NCBI GenBank assembly: GCA_017591395.1
Contig: WEDG01003255.1
Span: 186,001-250,000 of the forward strand
Reading direction: 5' to 3'
Origin: Schistocephalus solidus
Lineage: Eukaryota; Platyhelminthes; Cestoda; Diphyllobothriidea; Diphyllobothriidae
DNA length: 64,000 nucleotides
Of this stretch, positions 11,507-22,369 are shown in pieces. Both the position numbers and the translations under genes were made by a program. Below the pieces are notes generated by a model, which saw nothing but the letters and a program-made list of their open reading frames with translations, searched no databases and was not told the DNA's origin. Every line of letters starts with the position of its first letter. The stretch's first letter is position 1.

Positions 11507-12079
11507 TTAAAATAGCCGTAAAACTCCTTTGTCGGCAGGCAAAATCATAATGTTTTCATCTTTATTAAGTGAATTTAATGCTTTCTTTTCGTCACAAGAT
11601 AATATTGAGTATGTCCTGTGGTTTTCTACGGTTGAGTATATAATGGATTCAAAACTAGCCAGGAAATCCGAGTAATTGCAATCAGACGGATTGTATTTCA
11701 TTCCTTTGTAGAGTGCTTTTCTCCTTTCGTTTCGGGTAGAACTCTTGAGGACAGGTTTACAAACTTTTTTGGAAACGTCGAATTATTTCAGCTTTTATCC
11801 GAACTTTTCATCCACTTTTTGTCCAAATTGATCCTCTTTCTTAGTCTCTAGTCTTGCAACACGCGTACCTGTCTATAGTAAGGTTTCAAATACCTTTGCA
11901 GGAAGACTATCCTGGCAAAATTTCATGGTTTCTTCTGTCAGTTCCTGGAATTTTCGAAGTCCGAAGTGAGCATCAGATCTGAAGACCCCCCAGCATCTGC
12001 TAGCATTGAGTAGATTTTCTTGCCTGCCCAACAAGGAAGGGCTGCGAATTCCTGGAGGCAATGCACTCAGACGAGGCAT
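11507..12079 (-). pseudogene. PLE N-terminal part, including start of RT
   Basis: The open frame 12079-11873 ends with FGLRKFQELTEETMKFCQD. After stops and shifts, 11701-11507 resumes with SDFLASFESIIYSTVENH and DENIMILPADKG. The ADKG motif marks the start of Penelope RT. The first 20 or so codons of the upstream frame are the antisense of the duplicated 3' terminus, not original coding sequence. This confirms that the inverted terminal segment was joined to the 5' end of the element. Confidence 0.7.
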
Positions 12080-12361
12080 GCATTAACATGCATATCGATT
12101 TGGATGCCAATTATGAATTTCTCAAGGTTAAGTGGAAGCGAAGACAGCCACTATCGATCGGATAAATTAAAACTATGAACGTCTACTGGCTCAAACTTTA
12201 GCCAACCATAGAAGCTTGTGTTAGGAATTGTTTAAGGTTAACTGTTTTCGGTACATTCCCATTTGTCTGAAGACGAACTGGCGTACAAAATTCGAAAATT
12301 TACACAGCAAAGTTATTTTGTCCCCAAAGAACTTCAACTTACATCAGTTAATTTATTAGGA
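12003..12361 (+). repeat. Inverted copy of PLE 3' terminus (pseudo-LTR-like)
   Basis: The plus strand here encodes the endonuclease tail (ACPTRKGCEFLEAMHSDEAC, then DLDANYEFLKVKWK) and continues through tggctcaaactttagccaac, gttaactgttttcggtacat and aagacgaactggcg. The reverse complement of the same string is at 9743-10083. The two arms face each other across the element. Confidence 0.85.
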
Positions 12362-12439
12362 AACTAAAAGGTTGAAAATTGCAAAGAAAACTTAAGGCTA
12401 GCTCGTGCGCAGTCGCCAATAAAACTAAAATTCCCGTCT

Positions 12440-14280
12440 ACGAGTACTACACACACACGACAGTTCGACCGTCGATTTCGACGAGGTCCACCGTATGCTC
12501 CACACCGAGGTGGTGCAGGGACGGTGACTTGCGCGTGAATTAGTTTTAAGTGATAGTAGTCTTGCGCTGCAGCTACCGCACTCTCTCCTCCTCCCCCACC
12601 TGAGCCCGGTGTCAAGACAGAGTCAAGAAGACCGGAGATGGGAGAGGGCGCAGGTGGCTGGCGCGGCCGGAGCCGCCCCTGGGCGTGCCACCACACCTGG
12701 CTCGGATCCCACGGTGTGGGAGTGCCATAAAGGCCACATTAAGAAGGAGCCATTGCAACCTGACTCTCAGTCCGCCAGTCAGCCACTCCACACAAAACAC
12801 ACATTGGGCTGGCCACGCGGTCCGAGTTATCCCGTCAGTTGGCAACCTTCCAAGCCACGGCTTTTAGCGCACCGTGATAGTTTCAAGCGCGTCAGATTGT
12901 TTATAGTGAGGAATATGCACTGAGCTGTCGACCTCACTCTCTCCCCACCCCCACAGTCAGACTACTGTCCGAGCCGGTCAGTTGCCTGATGTGGGAGTGG
13001 GCGCATTGGCTGACGGATCGGCGTACCCGTCTTCGCGCGCCACAGCACGACCTGGCCCCCCATAACGCACACACCAGGATTCACAAACTCAGGGGATATG
13101 GAGCAGCCATCGCCGTCTGACTCCCAGTCCACTGGTCAGCCACTCGACACACACAGCACATACACTGAGCCGACGGCGTGGTCTGGTGGAAGCGTCAGAT
13201 TGGCAGATTTCAGCCACGGTTTCAGGAAACCGTGATATACTCTGGTAAATGGTGATTGTGAGGGTGTAGTCGATGCATTGGTGTAGGTAGTGTGTGCTGA
13301 TGTAGCTTAGCCTCCGGTGGTTTACCGGAGGTTGTCGTGGAGGTGCATGTGTCCCAAGAGGCCCATGCGGTGTAAAATGTGCGGGAGCAAGGAGGTCAGT
13401 GAAGGCGGGCGCGTCGACTATATGTCGGAGCCCCAGGCACTGGTTCACCAGCCTCCCGTGCGATGGATTCGCAGGTGACCGGCCAGGCCGATGCGTGAGT
13501 TGAAGCTGCGGGCGCAGTGTGGGCAGGAGAAATCGGTAGAGGCTGGGGCGATGTCATTCATGGTAGTGGGGTGGCAGGGCGCCAAGAATGGCAGAGCGGA
13601 GGTGTGAATGGTGTATCGGTGTTGTCGGCATTGTGGTGAATTCCGCTGTCATGGATGCGCATGTGACCGAATAGGCCCATGCGATGAGTGAATGCGCGAG
13701 TACAGTGAGGGCAGTGGAGGCGACGATCTCTGCTGTGTGATGGTGTTCCAGGCACTGGCTCACCGGTCTCTGTACGATGTATTCGCAAGTGACCGACCAG
13801 GCCGATGCGTGAGGTGAATGTGCGGTCGCATTGAGTACAGCTTAGGAGAGATTCCCATCGCTGATGGTGGTTGTGGTGGTAGTAGTGAAGGCGAAGGCAA
13901 TGGTGGTTGCGGTGGTGGGGGTAACAGGCGATGAGTAGATGGATGTGGTCTCTATGACGGTGGGAGTAATGGAATTGATGTCAGGAGTGAGGGTGGGGGA
14001 GTCAGAATGAGGGTTGGCAGAATTTGACGTAGAAATTGGAATTGTGGGATTGCTGGTGCATTGCGTCCGAAGATGTCCGACCAGGCCGATTCGCGCGCGG
14101 AAGATGCGTTGACAGCGCGGGCATGTTGGCAGGGCCTGGGCATTGGCGGTGTTGGTGCGGGCGCTGGTGACTTTCGCTCTTTATCTTGGCGGCGGCGATC
14201 CGGTTGGCCTCGTAGATTGCTGAACCAGTCTTCACTGATCTTCTCCATGCCGGTCTATCCTGGGCGAGGTCTTCCCAGGC
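12440..14280 (-). mobile_element. LINE-A 3' fragment: C2H2-finger region plus 3' UTR
   Basis: Minus-strand sequence starts with the post-RT region (AQDRPAWRRSVKTGSAIYEA), passes a finger remnant at about 14140-14040 and fingers around 13850-13400, for example the HCPHCTRAFTHRMGLFGHMR unit, then two UTR modules: U1 (about 13230-12930) and U2 (12930-12455). It ends in gaactgtcgtgtgtg. The same arrangement occurs on the plus strand at 38640-40340. Frames are broken several times. Its 5' end is at a (CA)n tract (14283-14345) that closes another LINE-A tail, suggesting insertion or recombination there. The element class is an APE-type non-LTR retrotransposon. Confidence 0.75.
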
Positions 14281-14282
14281 AC

Positions 14283-14345
14283 CACACGCACACACACACA
14301 CATGCACACGCACGCGCACACATACAGACACACATCACACACACA
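14283..14345. repeat. (CA)n microsatellite at LINE-A/LINE-A junction
   Basis: CA units with CG and TA interruptions separate the 5'-truncated LINE-A fragment on the left from the U2 tail on the right. Confidence 0.9.
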
Positions 14346-14813
14346 TGGCAGTTCGACTGATTTTCGAGAGTCCACTGCATGCTCGCACACCAGGTGGCTG
14401 CGGGACGGTGACTTGCGCGTGAATTAGTTTTAAGTGATAGTAGCCTTGCGCTGCAGCTACCGCACTCTCTCCTCCTCCCCACCTGAGTCCGGTGTCAAGA
14501 CAGAGTCAAGAAGACCGGAGATGGAGAGGCGTAGGTGGCTGGCGCGGCCGAGCCGCCCTGGCGTGCCACCACACCTGGCTCGGATCCCACGGAGTGGGAG
14601 TGCCATAAAGGCCACATTAAGAAGGAGCCATTGCAACCTGACTCTCAGTCCGCCAGTCAGCCACTCCACACAAAAAACACACATTGGCCGACCACGCGGT
14701 CCGAGTTATCCCGTCAGTTGGCAACCTTCCAAGCCACGGCTTTTAGCGCACCGTGATAGTTTCAAGCGCGTCAGATTGTTTATAGTGAGGAAAATACGCT
14801 GAGCTCTCGACCT
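14346..14813 (-). repeat. LINE-A U2 tail module, minus orientation
   Basis: This module nearly duplicates 12455-12922, including ctcggatcccacgg, ggccacattaagaaggagcc and ccgtcagttggcaaccttcc. It breaks at gagctctcgacct, where PLE copy 2 begins. In the 12.4-kb copy the same point continues into UTR module U1 instead, so 14813/14814 is a true rearrangement junction. Confidence 0.8.
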
Positions 14814-16786
14814 CATCGACGGATAAAGTCAGGAGGATATCCATTTTGGGAAAATAATTTGAAAAGGTATTTCATTTCTGTTCGATATGTTTCCTCATCG
14901 GAACAGTGAGTTTTTGCTCGACTTAGCAAGCTGTTAACAGAACTGCGTTTGTGAGACCTGGGGTGGTTATTCCAAAATGTAAAATGACCTCTGAGTATGT
15001 ATCTTTACGATAGACTGAGGTATGTACTGTCCAATCTGTCTTCCTATGTACAAGGCCATCTAAGGGAGCCATTCATCAACTCCTTTTTCGAAGGTAGATT
15101 GAATTCCTGGGAATGTGGAGTTCAGGATTTTGTGGAGTGGTTCAAGTTGGTCTTTTTTGATGATAACAAATGTACCGTCTACTTAGCTTAGCCACAATCT
15201 CGGGTTAACTCTGAGGAGAGCTGTAGCCTCTAGTTTCTGTATCACAGCCTCCGCCAAAAAACGTATATTGGTGAACCCATAAAGACGCCTTATAATTGTC
15301 GATAATAATTTTCGGAAAAGGAAAAGTTTGTTTCAAGGCAAATATCGAGCAGTTCCAGGAGGACGTCCGCAGGTACATCGGTAGAGTAGGCCTGACGGAG
15401 TTCTGCAGTACAGGTCCCTCGCTAAGACGTAAAATAAAGAAATAACGTTAAATGGCACCATTATTTCGTCATTTGAAATTTAAAAGTTTTTTATCTTCTC
15501 CAGGAACTGTAGCAAGTCTTGGATAGAGGATTCAGAGTTCTTTGTAAAGTGGGCTGAGTTGGAAATCTTATAGTTTGCGCACTGATTAAGGAGACTATCG
15601 GTCACAGTGGAATGCCACTTTTGAGAACTTTGGGAAGTCCGTATATTTTGGCAATTGTAGGTTCGTTCTGTTTCAAGGATTGCCATAACTCCAGAACTTT
15701 ATTTTTCTTTCCTTTGAGGTGTTTCAATACCTTCTCGATATTTGAGTTTTGTGACTTTTATGGGGTCGGCGGTTAAGGGGCATGTAAGTCGAGTCATCCG
15801 TTAAAAATTGATAGCATCTATCTATGTAGTCCGTCTTGTTTAAAATAGCCGTAAAACTCCCTCTTGTCGGCAGGCAAAAATCATAATGTTTTCATCTTTA
15901 TTAAGTGAATTTAATGCTTTCTTTCGTCACAAGATAATATTGAGTATGTCCTGTGGTTTTCTACGGCTGAGTATATAATGGATTCAAAAACCAGCCAGGA
16001 AATCCGAGTAATTGCAATCAGACGGATTGTATTTCATTCCTTTGTAGAGTGCTTTTCTCGTTCTGGGTAGAACTCTTGAGGACAGGTTTACAAACTTTTT
16101 GGAACGTCGAATTATTTCAGCTTTTATCCGAACTTTTTCATCCACTTTTTTTGTCCAAATTGATCCTCTTTCTTAGTCTCTAGTCTTGCAACATCAGCGT
16201 ACCTGTCTATAGTAAGGTTTCAAATACCTTTGCAGGAAGACTATCCTGGCAAAATTTCATGGTTTCTTCTGTCAGTTCCTGGAATTTTCGAAGTCCGAAG
16301 TGAGCATCAGATCTGAAGACCCCCCAGCATCTGCTAGCATTGAGTAGATTTTCTTGCCTGCCCAACAAGGAAGGGCTGCGAATTCCTGGAGGCAATGCAC
16401 TCAGACGAGGCATGCATTAATATGCATATCGATTTGGATGCCAATTATGAATTTCTCAAGGTTAAGTGGAAGCGAAGACAGCCACTATCGATCGGATAAA
16501 TTAAAACTATGAACGTCTACTGGCTCAAACTTTAGCCAACCATAGAAGCTTGTGTTAGGAATTGTTTAAGGTTAACTGTTTTCGGTACATTCCCATTTGT
16601 CTGAAGACGAACTGGCGTACAAAATTCGAAAAATTTACACAGCAAAGTTATTTTGTCCCCAAAGAACTTCAACTTACATCAGTTAATTTATTAGGAAACT
16701 AAAAAGGTTGAAAAATTGCAAAGAAAACTTAAGGCTAGCTCGTGCGCAGTCGCCAATAAAACTAAAAATTCCCTGCCCTACGAGTA

Positions 16787-16790
<4 letters not shown>
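14814..16790 (-). mobile_element. Penelope-like element, copy 2 (lacks endonuclease end)
   Basis: This is an almost exact duplicate of 10488-12440 in the same orientation. It carries the RT palm with the same stop and VDGTF change (about 15190-15160), the ADKG region and the inverted 3'-terminal segment (about 16335-16690). The endonuclease and the normal 3' end are missing, cut at catcgacggataaagtc. Differences from copy 1 are mostly single-base changes in homopolymer length. The shared lesions show that both descend from one dead copy by local duplication, not by two transpositions. The outer end meets a 70-bp (CA)n tract. Confidence 0.85.

Positions 16791-16862
<72 letters not shown>
16790..16862. 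repeat. (CA)n microsatellite, about 36 units
   Basis: This is a pure CA tract between PLE copy 2 and a LINE-A tail fragment. At the corresponding end of PLE copy 1 the tract is only a few units long. Confidence 0.97.
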
Positions 16863-16865
<3 letters not shown>

Positions 16866-17230
16866 GTCCACACAGAATGGACCAGGGTTTCACACAACAG
16901 GAATGGGATGGCTTGGAACTCAGTTGAGTGTCAATACGACGGAGGTCACATTAAAAAGTAACCATTCCAGCCATTCTCGCCATCTTGAGTAAATAACTCA
17001 TTTATCCTGTCAGTTGGCAGCCTTCCAGTCCACGGCTTTCAGTACACTCTGGTGGATTAAAGCGCTTCTGCTCGTTTATGTGAGGACTGTGCGCTGAATG
17101 GTATGTGGACGTAATCCCTATTTTTGCTCTCACTCTATCTTCCCTGTGGACAATCAACTGATGCAGACAACTGGCGCAAGTGGTTGCCAAAGCTAAAAAC
17201 CCCGTCTACGCGTGCCACACACACAGGCGA
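16863..17230 (-). repeat. LINE-A UTR fragment, diverged
   Basis: Read in the minus sense it keeps the order of the LINE-A UTR: an aggtcacattaaaaagtaacc block, cctgtcagttggcagccttcc, ccacggctttcagtacac and a cgtctacgcgtgccacacac block near 17205. It is more diverged than the copy at 12455-13080. Confidence 0.6.
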
Positions 17231-17689
17231 CCCGAGCCCCACAAAAACACCAGGCTTTCAGTCAAAGGGGTGGGTGGCCCGGATATCACATGCGTGAGAA
17301 TGCCCCGACACTGCCTTCATTTACCGCCCATGAATTAGGGTTTTTGGAAACGGTCAACCGTCAGGGGACTACACCAGGGTCCTGAGTCCAGCGGAATGGG
17401 CTGAATAGTTTAAGCATGAGTGGTGACCAACTGAACTTGCCGAAATGCATAAGACTGGGTCATAGGCTATGTTTTAGCAGAATCCTCTGAGAACCCTAGA
17501 AGCCTTTCAAACCGTGATTGGATGCACCAGTATTGATTCCCCGTGATTGTCATGACAGCGTACTCAGGTACTAGCCCGCGAGGAGTTGGGTACCGTGACC
17601 CCACTAGTTTTTGTCCGTAGCATCCTCTATTGCCTGACATGCTGGAGTTGTTTAAAAATCCAGTTTTTGTAAAGTCAGACGAACAATGC
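17231..17689. other. Unassigned stretch
   Basis: No gene or repeat recognised. Open frames are short and without motifs. Confidence 0.3.
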
Positions 17690-17842
17690 AGACAAAGACA
17701 AGGGAGACTTTAAGGACTATTTCTGGCTCATTAGCCATCATCAGTCAGACATACTCAACCCCAGGTGGTGCCCCACCCGAGGTTCGAACCCGTGACTGGC
17801 TGATCATACGTCCAACGCTCTAACCACTCATCAGCGAATCCA
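17690..17842 (-). repeat. SINE, minus orientation
   Basis: The body signature reads in reverse as caaagacaagggagac, catcatcagtcagacatac and caaccccaggtggtg. The tRNA-like head follows with the reversed B box (aggttcgaaccc) and ends near 17842. Confidence 0.75.
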
Positions 17843-19535
17843 GTTGTGTATTTTTGCCTAACTTTTTTTTACTAATCCAAAGTTTTTCACCGGCTTTCAC
17901 GATAAGTTCCCCTGTCTTTTGTCCGTTTTCTCTTCAAAATGTTTTTTTATACTGATTTGTGAAGCCAGAGCGGTATGCTAATAAATTCCAGGTATTGACA
18001 GAAGTAACATAATTAACATACAATTTGCCGTGGGGACGCGGCCTCCCCAGGGTCGGTCTTACTTTTTCTGTTTGGTGCCGACTGTATGAGCCTGTAAACC
18101 AAGGGGTGATGGGAATGGATGCACCGACAGAAGCAACGTGAAGGCCCACATAAAGATATACCAACACAATCCCCAGGTACGGCGACAGTTGTGGGCTTGT
18201 GCGGACTCAGCACAACCATACAGACGCGTACAGTGAGCCAGTATAACCCAGTTTTGGTTCAGCGTACCTGCAGCACAGTGCACTTTCATTTCCATTTGAA
18301 GATCCTGCCGTGGTGTTTTTCGCATCTCTCAGAATTCATTGAGGTCGGTGGCATAGGCAACCAGGGAAGTTAAGCGATTGTGTGCCTACGGGAGGACGCG
18401 GGTGACGAGCGAACCATGACCGAACTGTTCTCCCTATTCGCGGGTTCCCCAGATCAGACCACAGTATTTCGCGACTGTTACTTGTTTACGCTCTCGCAGG
18501 CACCCACCACTTTTGGTAGTCAAAAACATGTGGATTGGCAGTGTCAATTTTTATAGTTTTGTAAACACCACCTACGCACTTGAGGCGCACCGGCTGTTCA
18601 CACAGACGCCCCGCCGCCGGTCACTCGAAGCGTCTCCCCGATCTAGCTCACCCGTCCAGTCGGCCCCCCGCCTGATCGCAGGCGCCTTCGCGGGCCTGAT
18701 ATTTTATTGGTCAGTACTCCACCCGTTCCAATCTGCGGCCTCACATTTGGCAGGGGAGGGTAATGTTGCACAGCGGATGGGGATCTCGTTTAGACAACGG
18801 AAGCAGGGGGGGGGGGAAGTGCGGCGACTGCCTCTGCGCCCACGCAAAAGGTTGCCGCAAGCTCGTCTGTATAGTCCGCACATCAGACGGGAGATGCAGT
18901 ACGCTGAGGTTATACGATCCGTTGTCCAAAGTCACTTGAGGCGTTAAAGAGACAGTTTTGCAATCCGCTGCAGAGGGATTTGCAATTTTAAGAACCTGCT
19001 TGAGCCTCGCCCCTTATCGCTTCCTCGTAGCTCCCCTCCGGGCTGGGATTTAGTTTGGAGAATCCAGCTTAGCCGTGGTAAATAGGAGGAGACTAAGTCT
19101 CATCAATACGAATGATACATGTTCCCCAATAGCTGACGTCATATGAATCGGAGTTTGTGAGACTGAACAAAATCTTCAACTGCTGTAGGGTACAAGAGAG
19201 GCCTACGCCGTACTGACGATCAGTAATGACCATGAAACTGTTGTCTCCGTCTAGCTTGTTAGTACCTTAATAGTTGTTTTCGATATGTATGTGCTTGAAG
19301 ATTCGAGGTTCAGATATCTTATCACGTTCAACATCCTCCGACGAAGAAGAGTTAGACAGGAGGTCATGGAACGAAATGTATTTGAAGTGGAGACTTGACG
19401 AGATAAAGCTGTCATTCGAGGTCATTGCTCTATTAAGCTCCAGCCCTCTAGGCTTAAAATTTCACAGAGCAGCTGCTGCCAGCCTACATTATCGACGTAA
19501 CTGTGGACGTCCCCTTTGAAAACGAGCTTTTTCTT
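17843..19535. other. Unassigned stretch, GC-rich at 18560-18960
   Basis: No gene is recognised. A frame of 144 codons on the plus strand (18513-18947) is Arg/Ser-rich and contains one hydrophobic stretch (LIAGAFAGLIFYW), but I know of no family it matches. It lies in a GC-rich patch with an inverted CCAAT pentamer near 18706. Minus frames at 17934-18325 are likewise unrecognised. Confidence 0.3.
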
Positions 19536-20222
19536 TTTTTGAGCAATACTATCGCCAATTAAAGGGCTCACGAATATCTGACGCTTATGGTAGAAGCTGC
19601 AATGCCAAAATTTCGAAACTCAAAAGTGCGACTGCCCTATATAGACGGCAAATGTGTTATTGTCAAAGCTGTTAATAAGAACAATTTCCAAAAAACCTTC
19701 AATTCACCTTCAAAACGGAAGTAGATGGGCAACTCGCATTCATATATGTCCTCGTACATAGAAAGGCTAATGGAACACTGCAAACCCCGGTTTATCGCAA
19801 ACGTAGATTTGTCAAAAAAAGTGCTAAATTGAGCGAAATCTCACTGTTCCGAAGAAAAAATAGAGCGAACGTAAATAAAATAAATGTTTTCAGACTATTT
19901 TCCCAGAACGGATATCCTCTTGACTTTGTCCGTCGATGCATGCGGCGACGACTGTTCAAGGAAAAACGAATTTCCAGAGCTACGAATATACAGGTGACAA
20001 AACCACAAGACGGTGTCGGAGCTCGTCGGAAGACAACTGAAAAAGCACCAGACACAGATAGCACACAAGCCTACATCTATTTTTGCGTACCCAGCATGTA
20101 TACCTTAAGGACACGGTTAGCTAGTTCAACAGAAAATAAATCATCTAAAAAATATAATGTACCATTTGGAATGCAGTCTATGGTAGCCCAATCTGGAAAT
20201 TTTCTCCGCCCATATACCTAAG
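19536..20222 (+). mobile_element. Penelope-like element fragment, copy 3 (plus)
   Basis: Plus-strand translation gives FTFKTEVDGQLAFIYVLVHR, then NGTLQTPVYRK, then a jump to FRLFSQNGYPLDFVRRCMRR and ISRATNIQ, and finally RLASSTENKSSKKYNVPF. Compared with copy 1, the segment between VYRK and the NGYP motif is largely missing, so this copy carries an internal deletion. It ends before the endonuclease. It is the same family as copies 1 and 2 but more diverged. Confidence 0.75.
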
Positions 20223-20749
20223 TAATGGCTATCTTTATGACTAACATGAGTTGAAGTAGAAGCGTACCTGTGGTTAAACGGCCAATTCATCATGTTGCCT
20301 AGGAGTAGGAAATAGTGATATAATGTTTAAAACAAGCAAACTCTAGAAGGGAAAATTTTGACCAGGAAAGATGCATAAACTAGACCCAATTGATGGGATT
20401 ACTAATGCGGGAGACGGTAGAAGAATGGAGGGGTGCGTAGAGGACGAAATAAGAGGTGAGGATTAATGAGTATGCGGGATGAAGCGTGCGGTCTTTGGTC
20501 GGTGTGACCACTAGCTTCGTAACAGGAGCTGTTCACTACCTTTATGTGGAGACAATGTGTTGTGTTGGGGGCCAGATCGTGTTTGGGACGCGTAGATGGG
20601 CTCTTTAGCTCTGTCGGCTACTTGTGCCTAATCTCAGAGCAATCGGCGCACATTCCTCACTAATAACCAGTTTTACGCACTTGGTGCACTGATAGCTTTA
20701 ACTTGGAAGGCTGACAACTGACAGGATAACTGGGTTCTCCTAGCAGGAC
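20223..20749 (+). other. Mostly unassigned; weak LINE-A U1-like trace at 20560-20750
   Basis: The stretch gggccagatcgtgtttggga followed by gcgtagatggg resembles the U1 segment at 39865-39895. A later ggaaggctgacaactgacagg stretch resembles the start of U2. The rest is unassigned. Confidence 0.4.
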
Positions 20750-21170
20750 AGAGTCAGGCTGTACTGTCAGCCACGTGCGCCCGATCCCACCTCCGGTCTT
20801 CTTGACACAGCGTCCAAGTAAAAGAGGAGGAGAGAGTGCAGTAGATGCCTTGAAAGTCGACTATCTCTATCAACTAAATCGTGTGCAAGTCACCGTGCCT
20901 ACATCCAGCATACTGGAGGCAAATGGAGGACCTCGTAGGCAACGGTTATGGAACTGTCGGTTCTTTGTTGATACCACGACAGTTTGACCGTCATTTTAAA
21001 CGATGACCCCCGTATGCTCCAAAACAGGGTGGTGCAAGGACGGTGACTGGTGCTAGAGTAAAGTGAGATTCGGCTTTCGAAGCATCTACCTCACACTCTC
21101 TGTTCCACTCACCCACATGGGCCCGATGTCAAGACAGAGTCAAGAAGACCGGCGATGGGGGAGGGTGTGT
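20750..21170. repeat. Inverted pair of LINE-A tail modules
   Basis: The left half (about 20790-20980, plus) runs from ccggtcttcttgac to the tail end near gaactgtcgg. The right half (about 20985-21160, minus) starts cacgacagtttgaccgtc and ends agagtcaagaagaccgg. The two tails meet end to end near 20982, making an imperfect palindrome of about 380 bp. Confidence 0.75.
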
Positions 21171-21181
21171 TGGTACCAACC

Positions 21182-21210
<29 letters not shown>
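21182..21210. repeat. (TA)n microsatellite
   Basis: This is a pure TA tract of about 14 units next to the start of SINE array A. Confidence 0.95.
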
Positions 21211-21213
<3 letters not shown>

Positions 21214-21289
21214 GGCCAAGTAGTACTACAAGTAGTATGAATCTTATATGGCACAGATATTATACCGTAGCTAGCTGGGATTGCAGTTC

Positions 21290-22100
21290 GGTGAGCCACA
21301 CACTATCATCATATTCCCGATCACAACCGACAAAGCAACGAGCCCGTGGCTCATCGGTAGAGCGTTCGACTCAAATACCAAAGGTCGCGGGTTCGAATCC
21401 CAGGTGTTCCACACTTGGGATTGGGTATGACTGGCTGATGACGGCTAATAAGCCAGAAATGGCCATTCCGGTCTCTCTTGTGTTTGTCGGTTCCAGATTA
21501 TCAACATATGCTACACGTCGCTATGCGACTTCCTGTGAGTACTCTAGTCTGAGTTCCAGGGCACAACGGAACATAAATATTCCTTAAGCAGATCGGTGAG
21601 CCACACACTATCATCATATTCCCGATCACAACCGACAAAGCAACGAGCCCGTGGCTCAATGGTAGAGCGTTCGACTCAAATACCAAAGGTCGTGGGTTCG
21701 AATCCCAGGTGTTCCACACTTGGGATTGGGTATGACTGGCTGATGACGGCTAATAAGCCAGAAATGGCCATTCCGGTCTCCCTTGTCTTTGTCGGTTCCA
21801 CATTATCAACATATGCTACACGTCGCTATGCGACTGCCTGTGAGTACTTTTAGTCTGAGTTCCAGGGCACAACGGAACATAAATGTTCCTTAAGCAGATC
21901 GGTGAGCCACACACTATCATCATATTCCCGATCACAACAGACAAAGCAACGAGCCCGTGGCTCAATGGTAGAGCGTTCGACTCAAATACCAAAGGTCGCG
22001 GGTTCGAATCCCAGGTGTTCCACACTTGGGATTGGGTATGACTGGCTGATGACGGCTAATAAGCCAGAAATGGCCATTCCGATCTCCCTTGTCTTTGACT
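21290..22100 (+). repeat. SINE tandem array A, three units of about 306 bp
   Basis: tRNA-like heads (gagcccgtggctc...) begin at 21340, 21645 and 21951, giving spacings of 305 and 306 bp. Each unit has a leader (gtgagccacacactatcatc), a head with A box (tggtagagcg) and B box (ggttcgaatcc), and a body (taataagccagaaatggcc). A linker with tatgctacacgtcgctatgcg and gttccttaagcagatcg joins successive units. The acceptor and T-stem pairs do not close, so these are not tRNA genes. Open frames here are repeat products. Confidence 0.85.
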
Positions 22101-22262
22101 GTATCAATCTACCAATATTTTCTGTCGTCTCTCCTCTCTGCAATTATAACTTGGCCGACTTCAGCCTGGTAATTGGTTGCCTGTTCGGGACCTTTGCCAC
22201 CCATACGGAGCTTGTTTGCTTCGGGAAGCCAATAGATCGGTGTGCGCCTATTCCTGTTTGAA
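22097..22262 (+). repeat. R4 repeat, first copy
   Basis: The segment from gactgtatcaatctacc to gtgcgcctattcctgtttgaa is repeated at 22465-22628 with few differences. It follows the truncated third SINE unit directly. It contains no recognisable coding sequence. Confidence 0.75.
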
Positions 22263-22369
22263 CAAATACCCGATCTGCAGCGACAGAGAATGACAGGTGG
22301 CGAGGCACTGATGAACTTCGGTTCGATGAAGTTCTTATGACCCATCTGCTAGACCCAGTGTGTGGACAT

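Larger units (their letters stand above)
9743..12361 (-). mobile_element. Penelope-like element, copy 1, with inverted terminal segments
   Basis: Minus-strand retroelement: N-terminal region (12079-11710), start of the reverse transcriptase with an ADKG motif (about 11525), RT palm (11090-10743), RT C-terminal part (10742-10338) and GIY-YIG endonuclease (about 10240-9961). That order is the hallmark of Penelope-like elements. The last 340 bp or so (9743-10083) reappear as an inverted copy at the 5' end (12003-12361), matching the pseudo-LTR organisation known for this class. Frames are broken by stops and shifts and the RT catalytic box is mutated, so it is dead. It meets a LINE-A piece at a short CA run (about 12450). 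Confidence 0.85.

Noticed and set aside
21340..21420. Functional tRNA genes
   Set aside because: A and B boxes are present, but acceptor and T stems do not pair and the 3' part continues into the SINE body.
21063..22261. Repeated frames starting SHTLSSYSRSQ
   Set aside because: They are the SINE units read through; the protein repeats only because the DNA does, and the antisense strand also reads open (WNTWDSNPRP).
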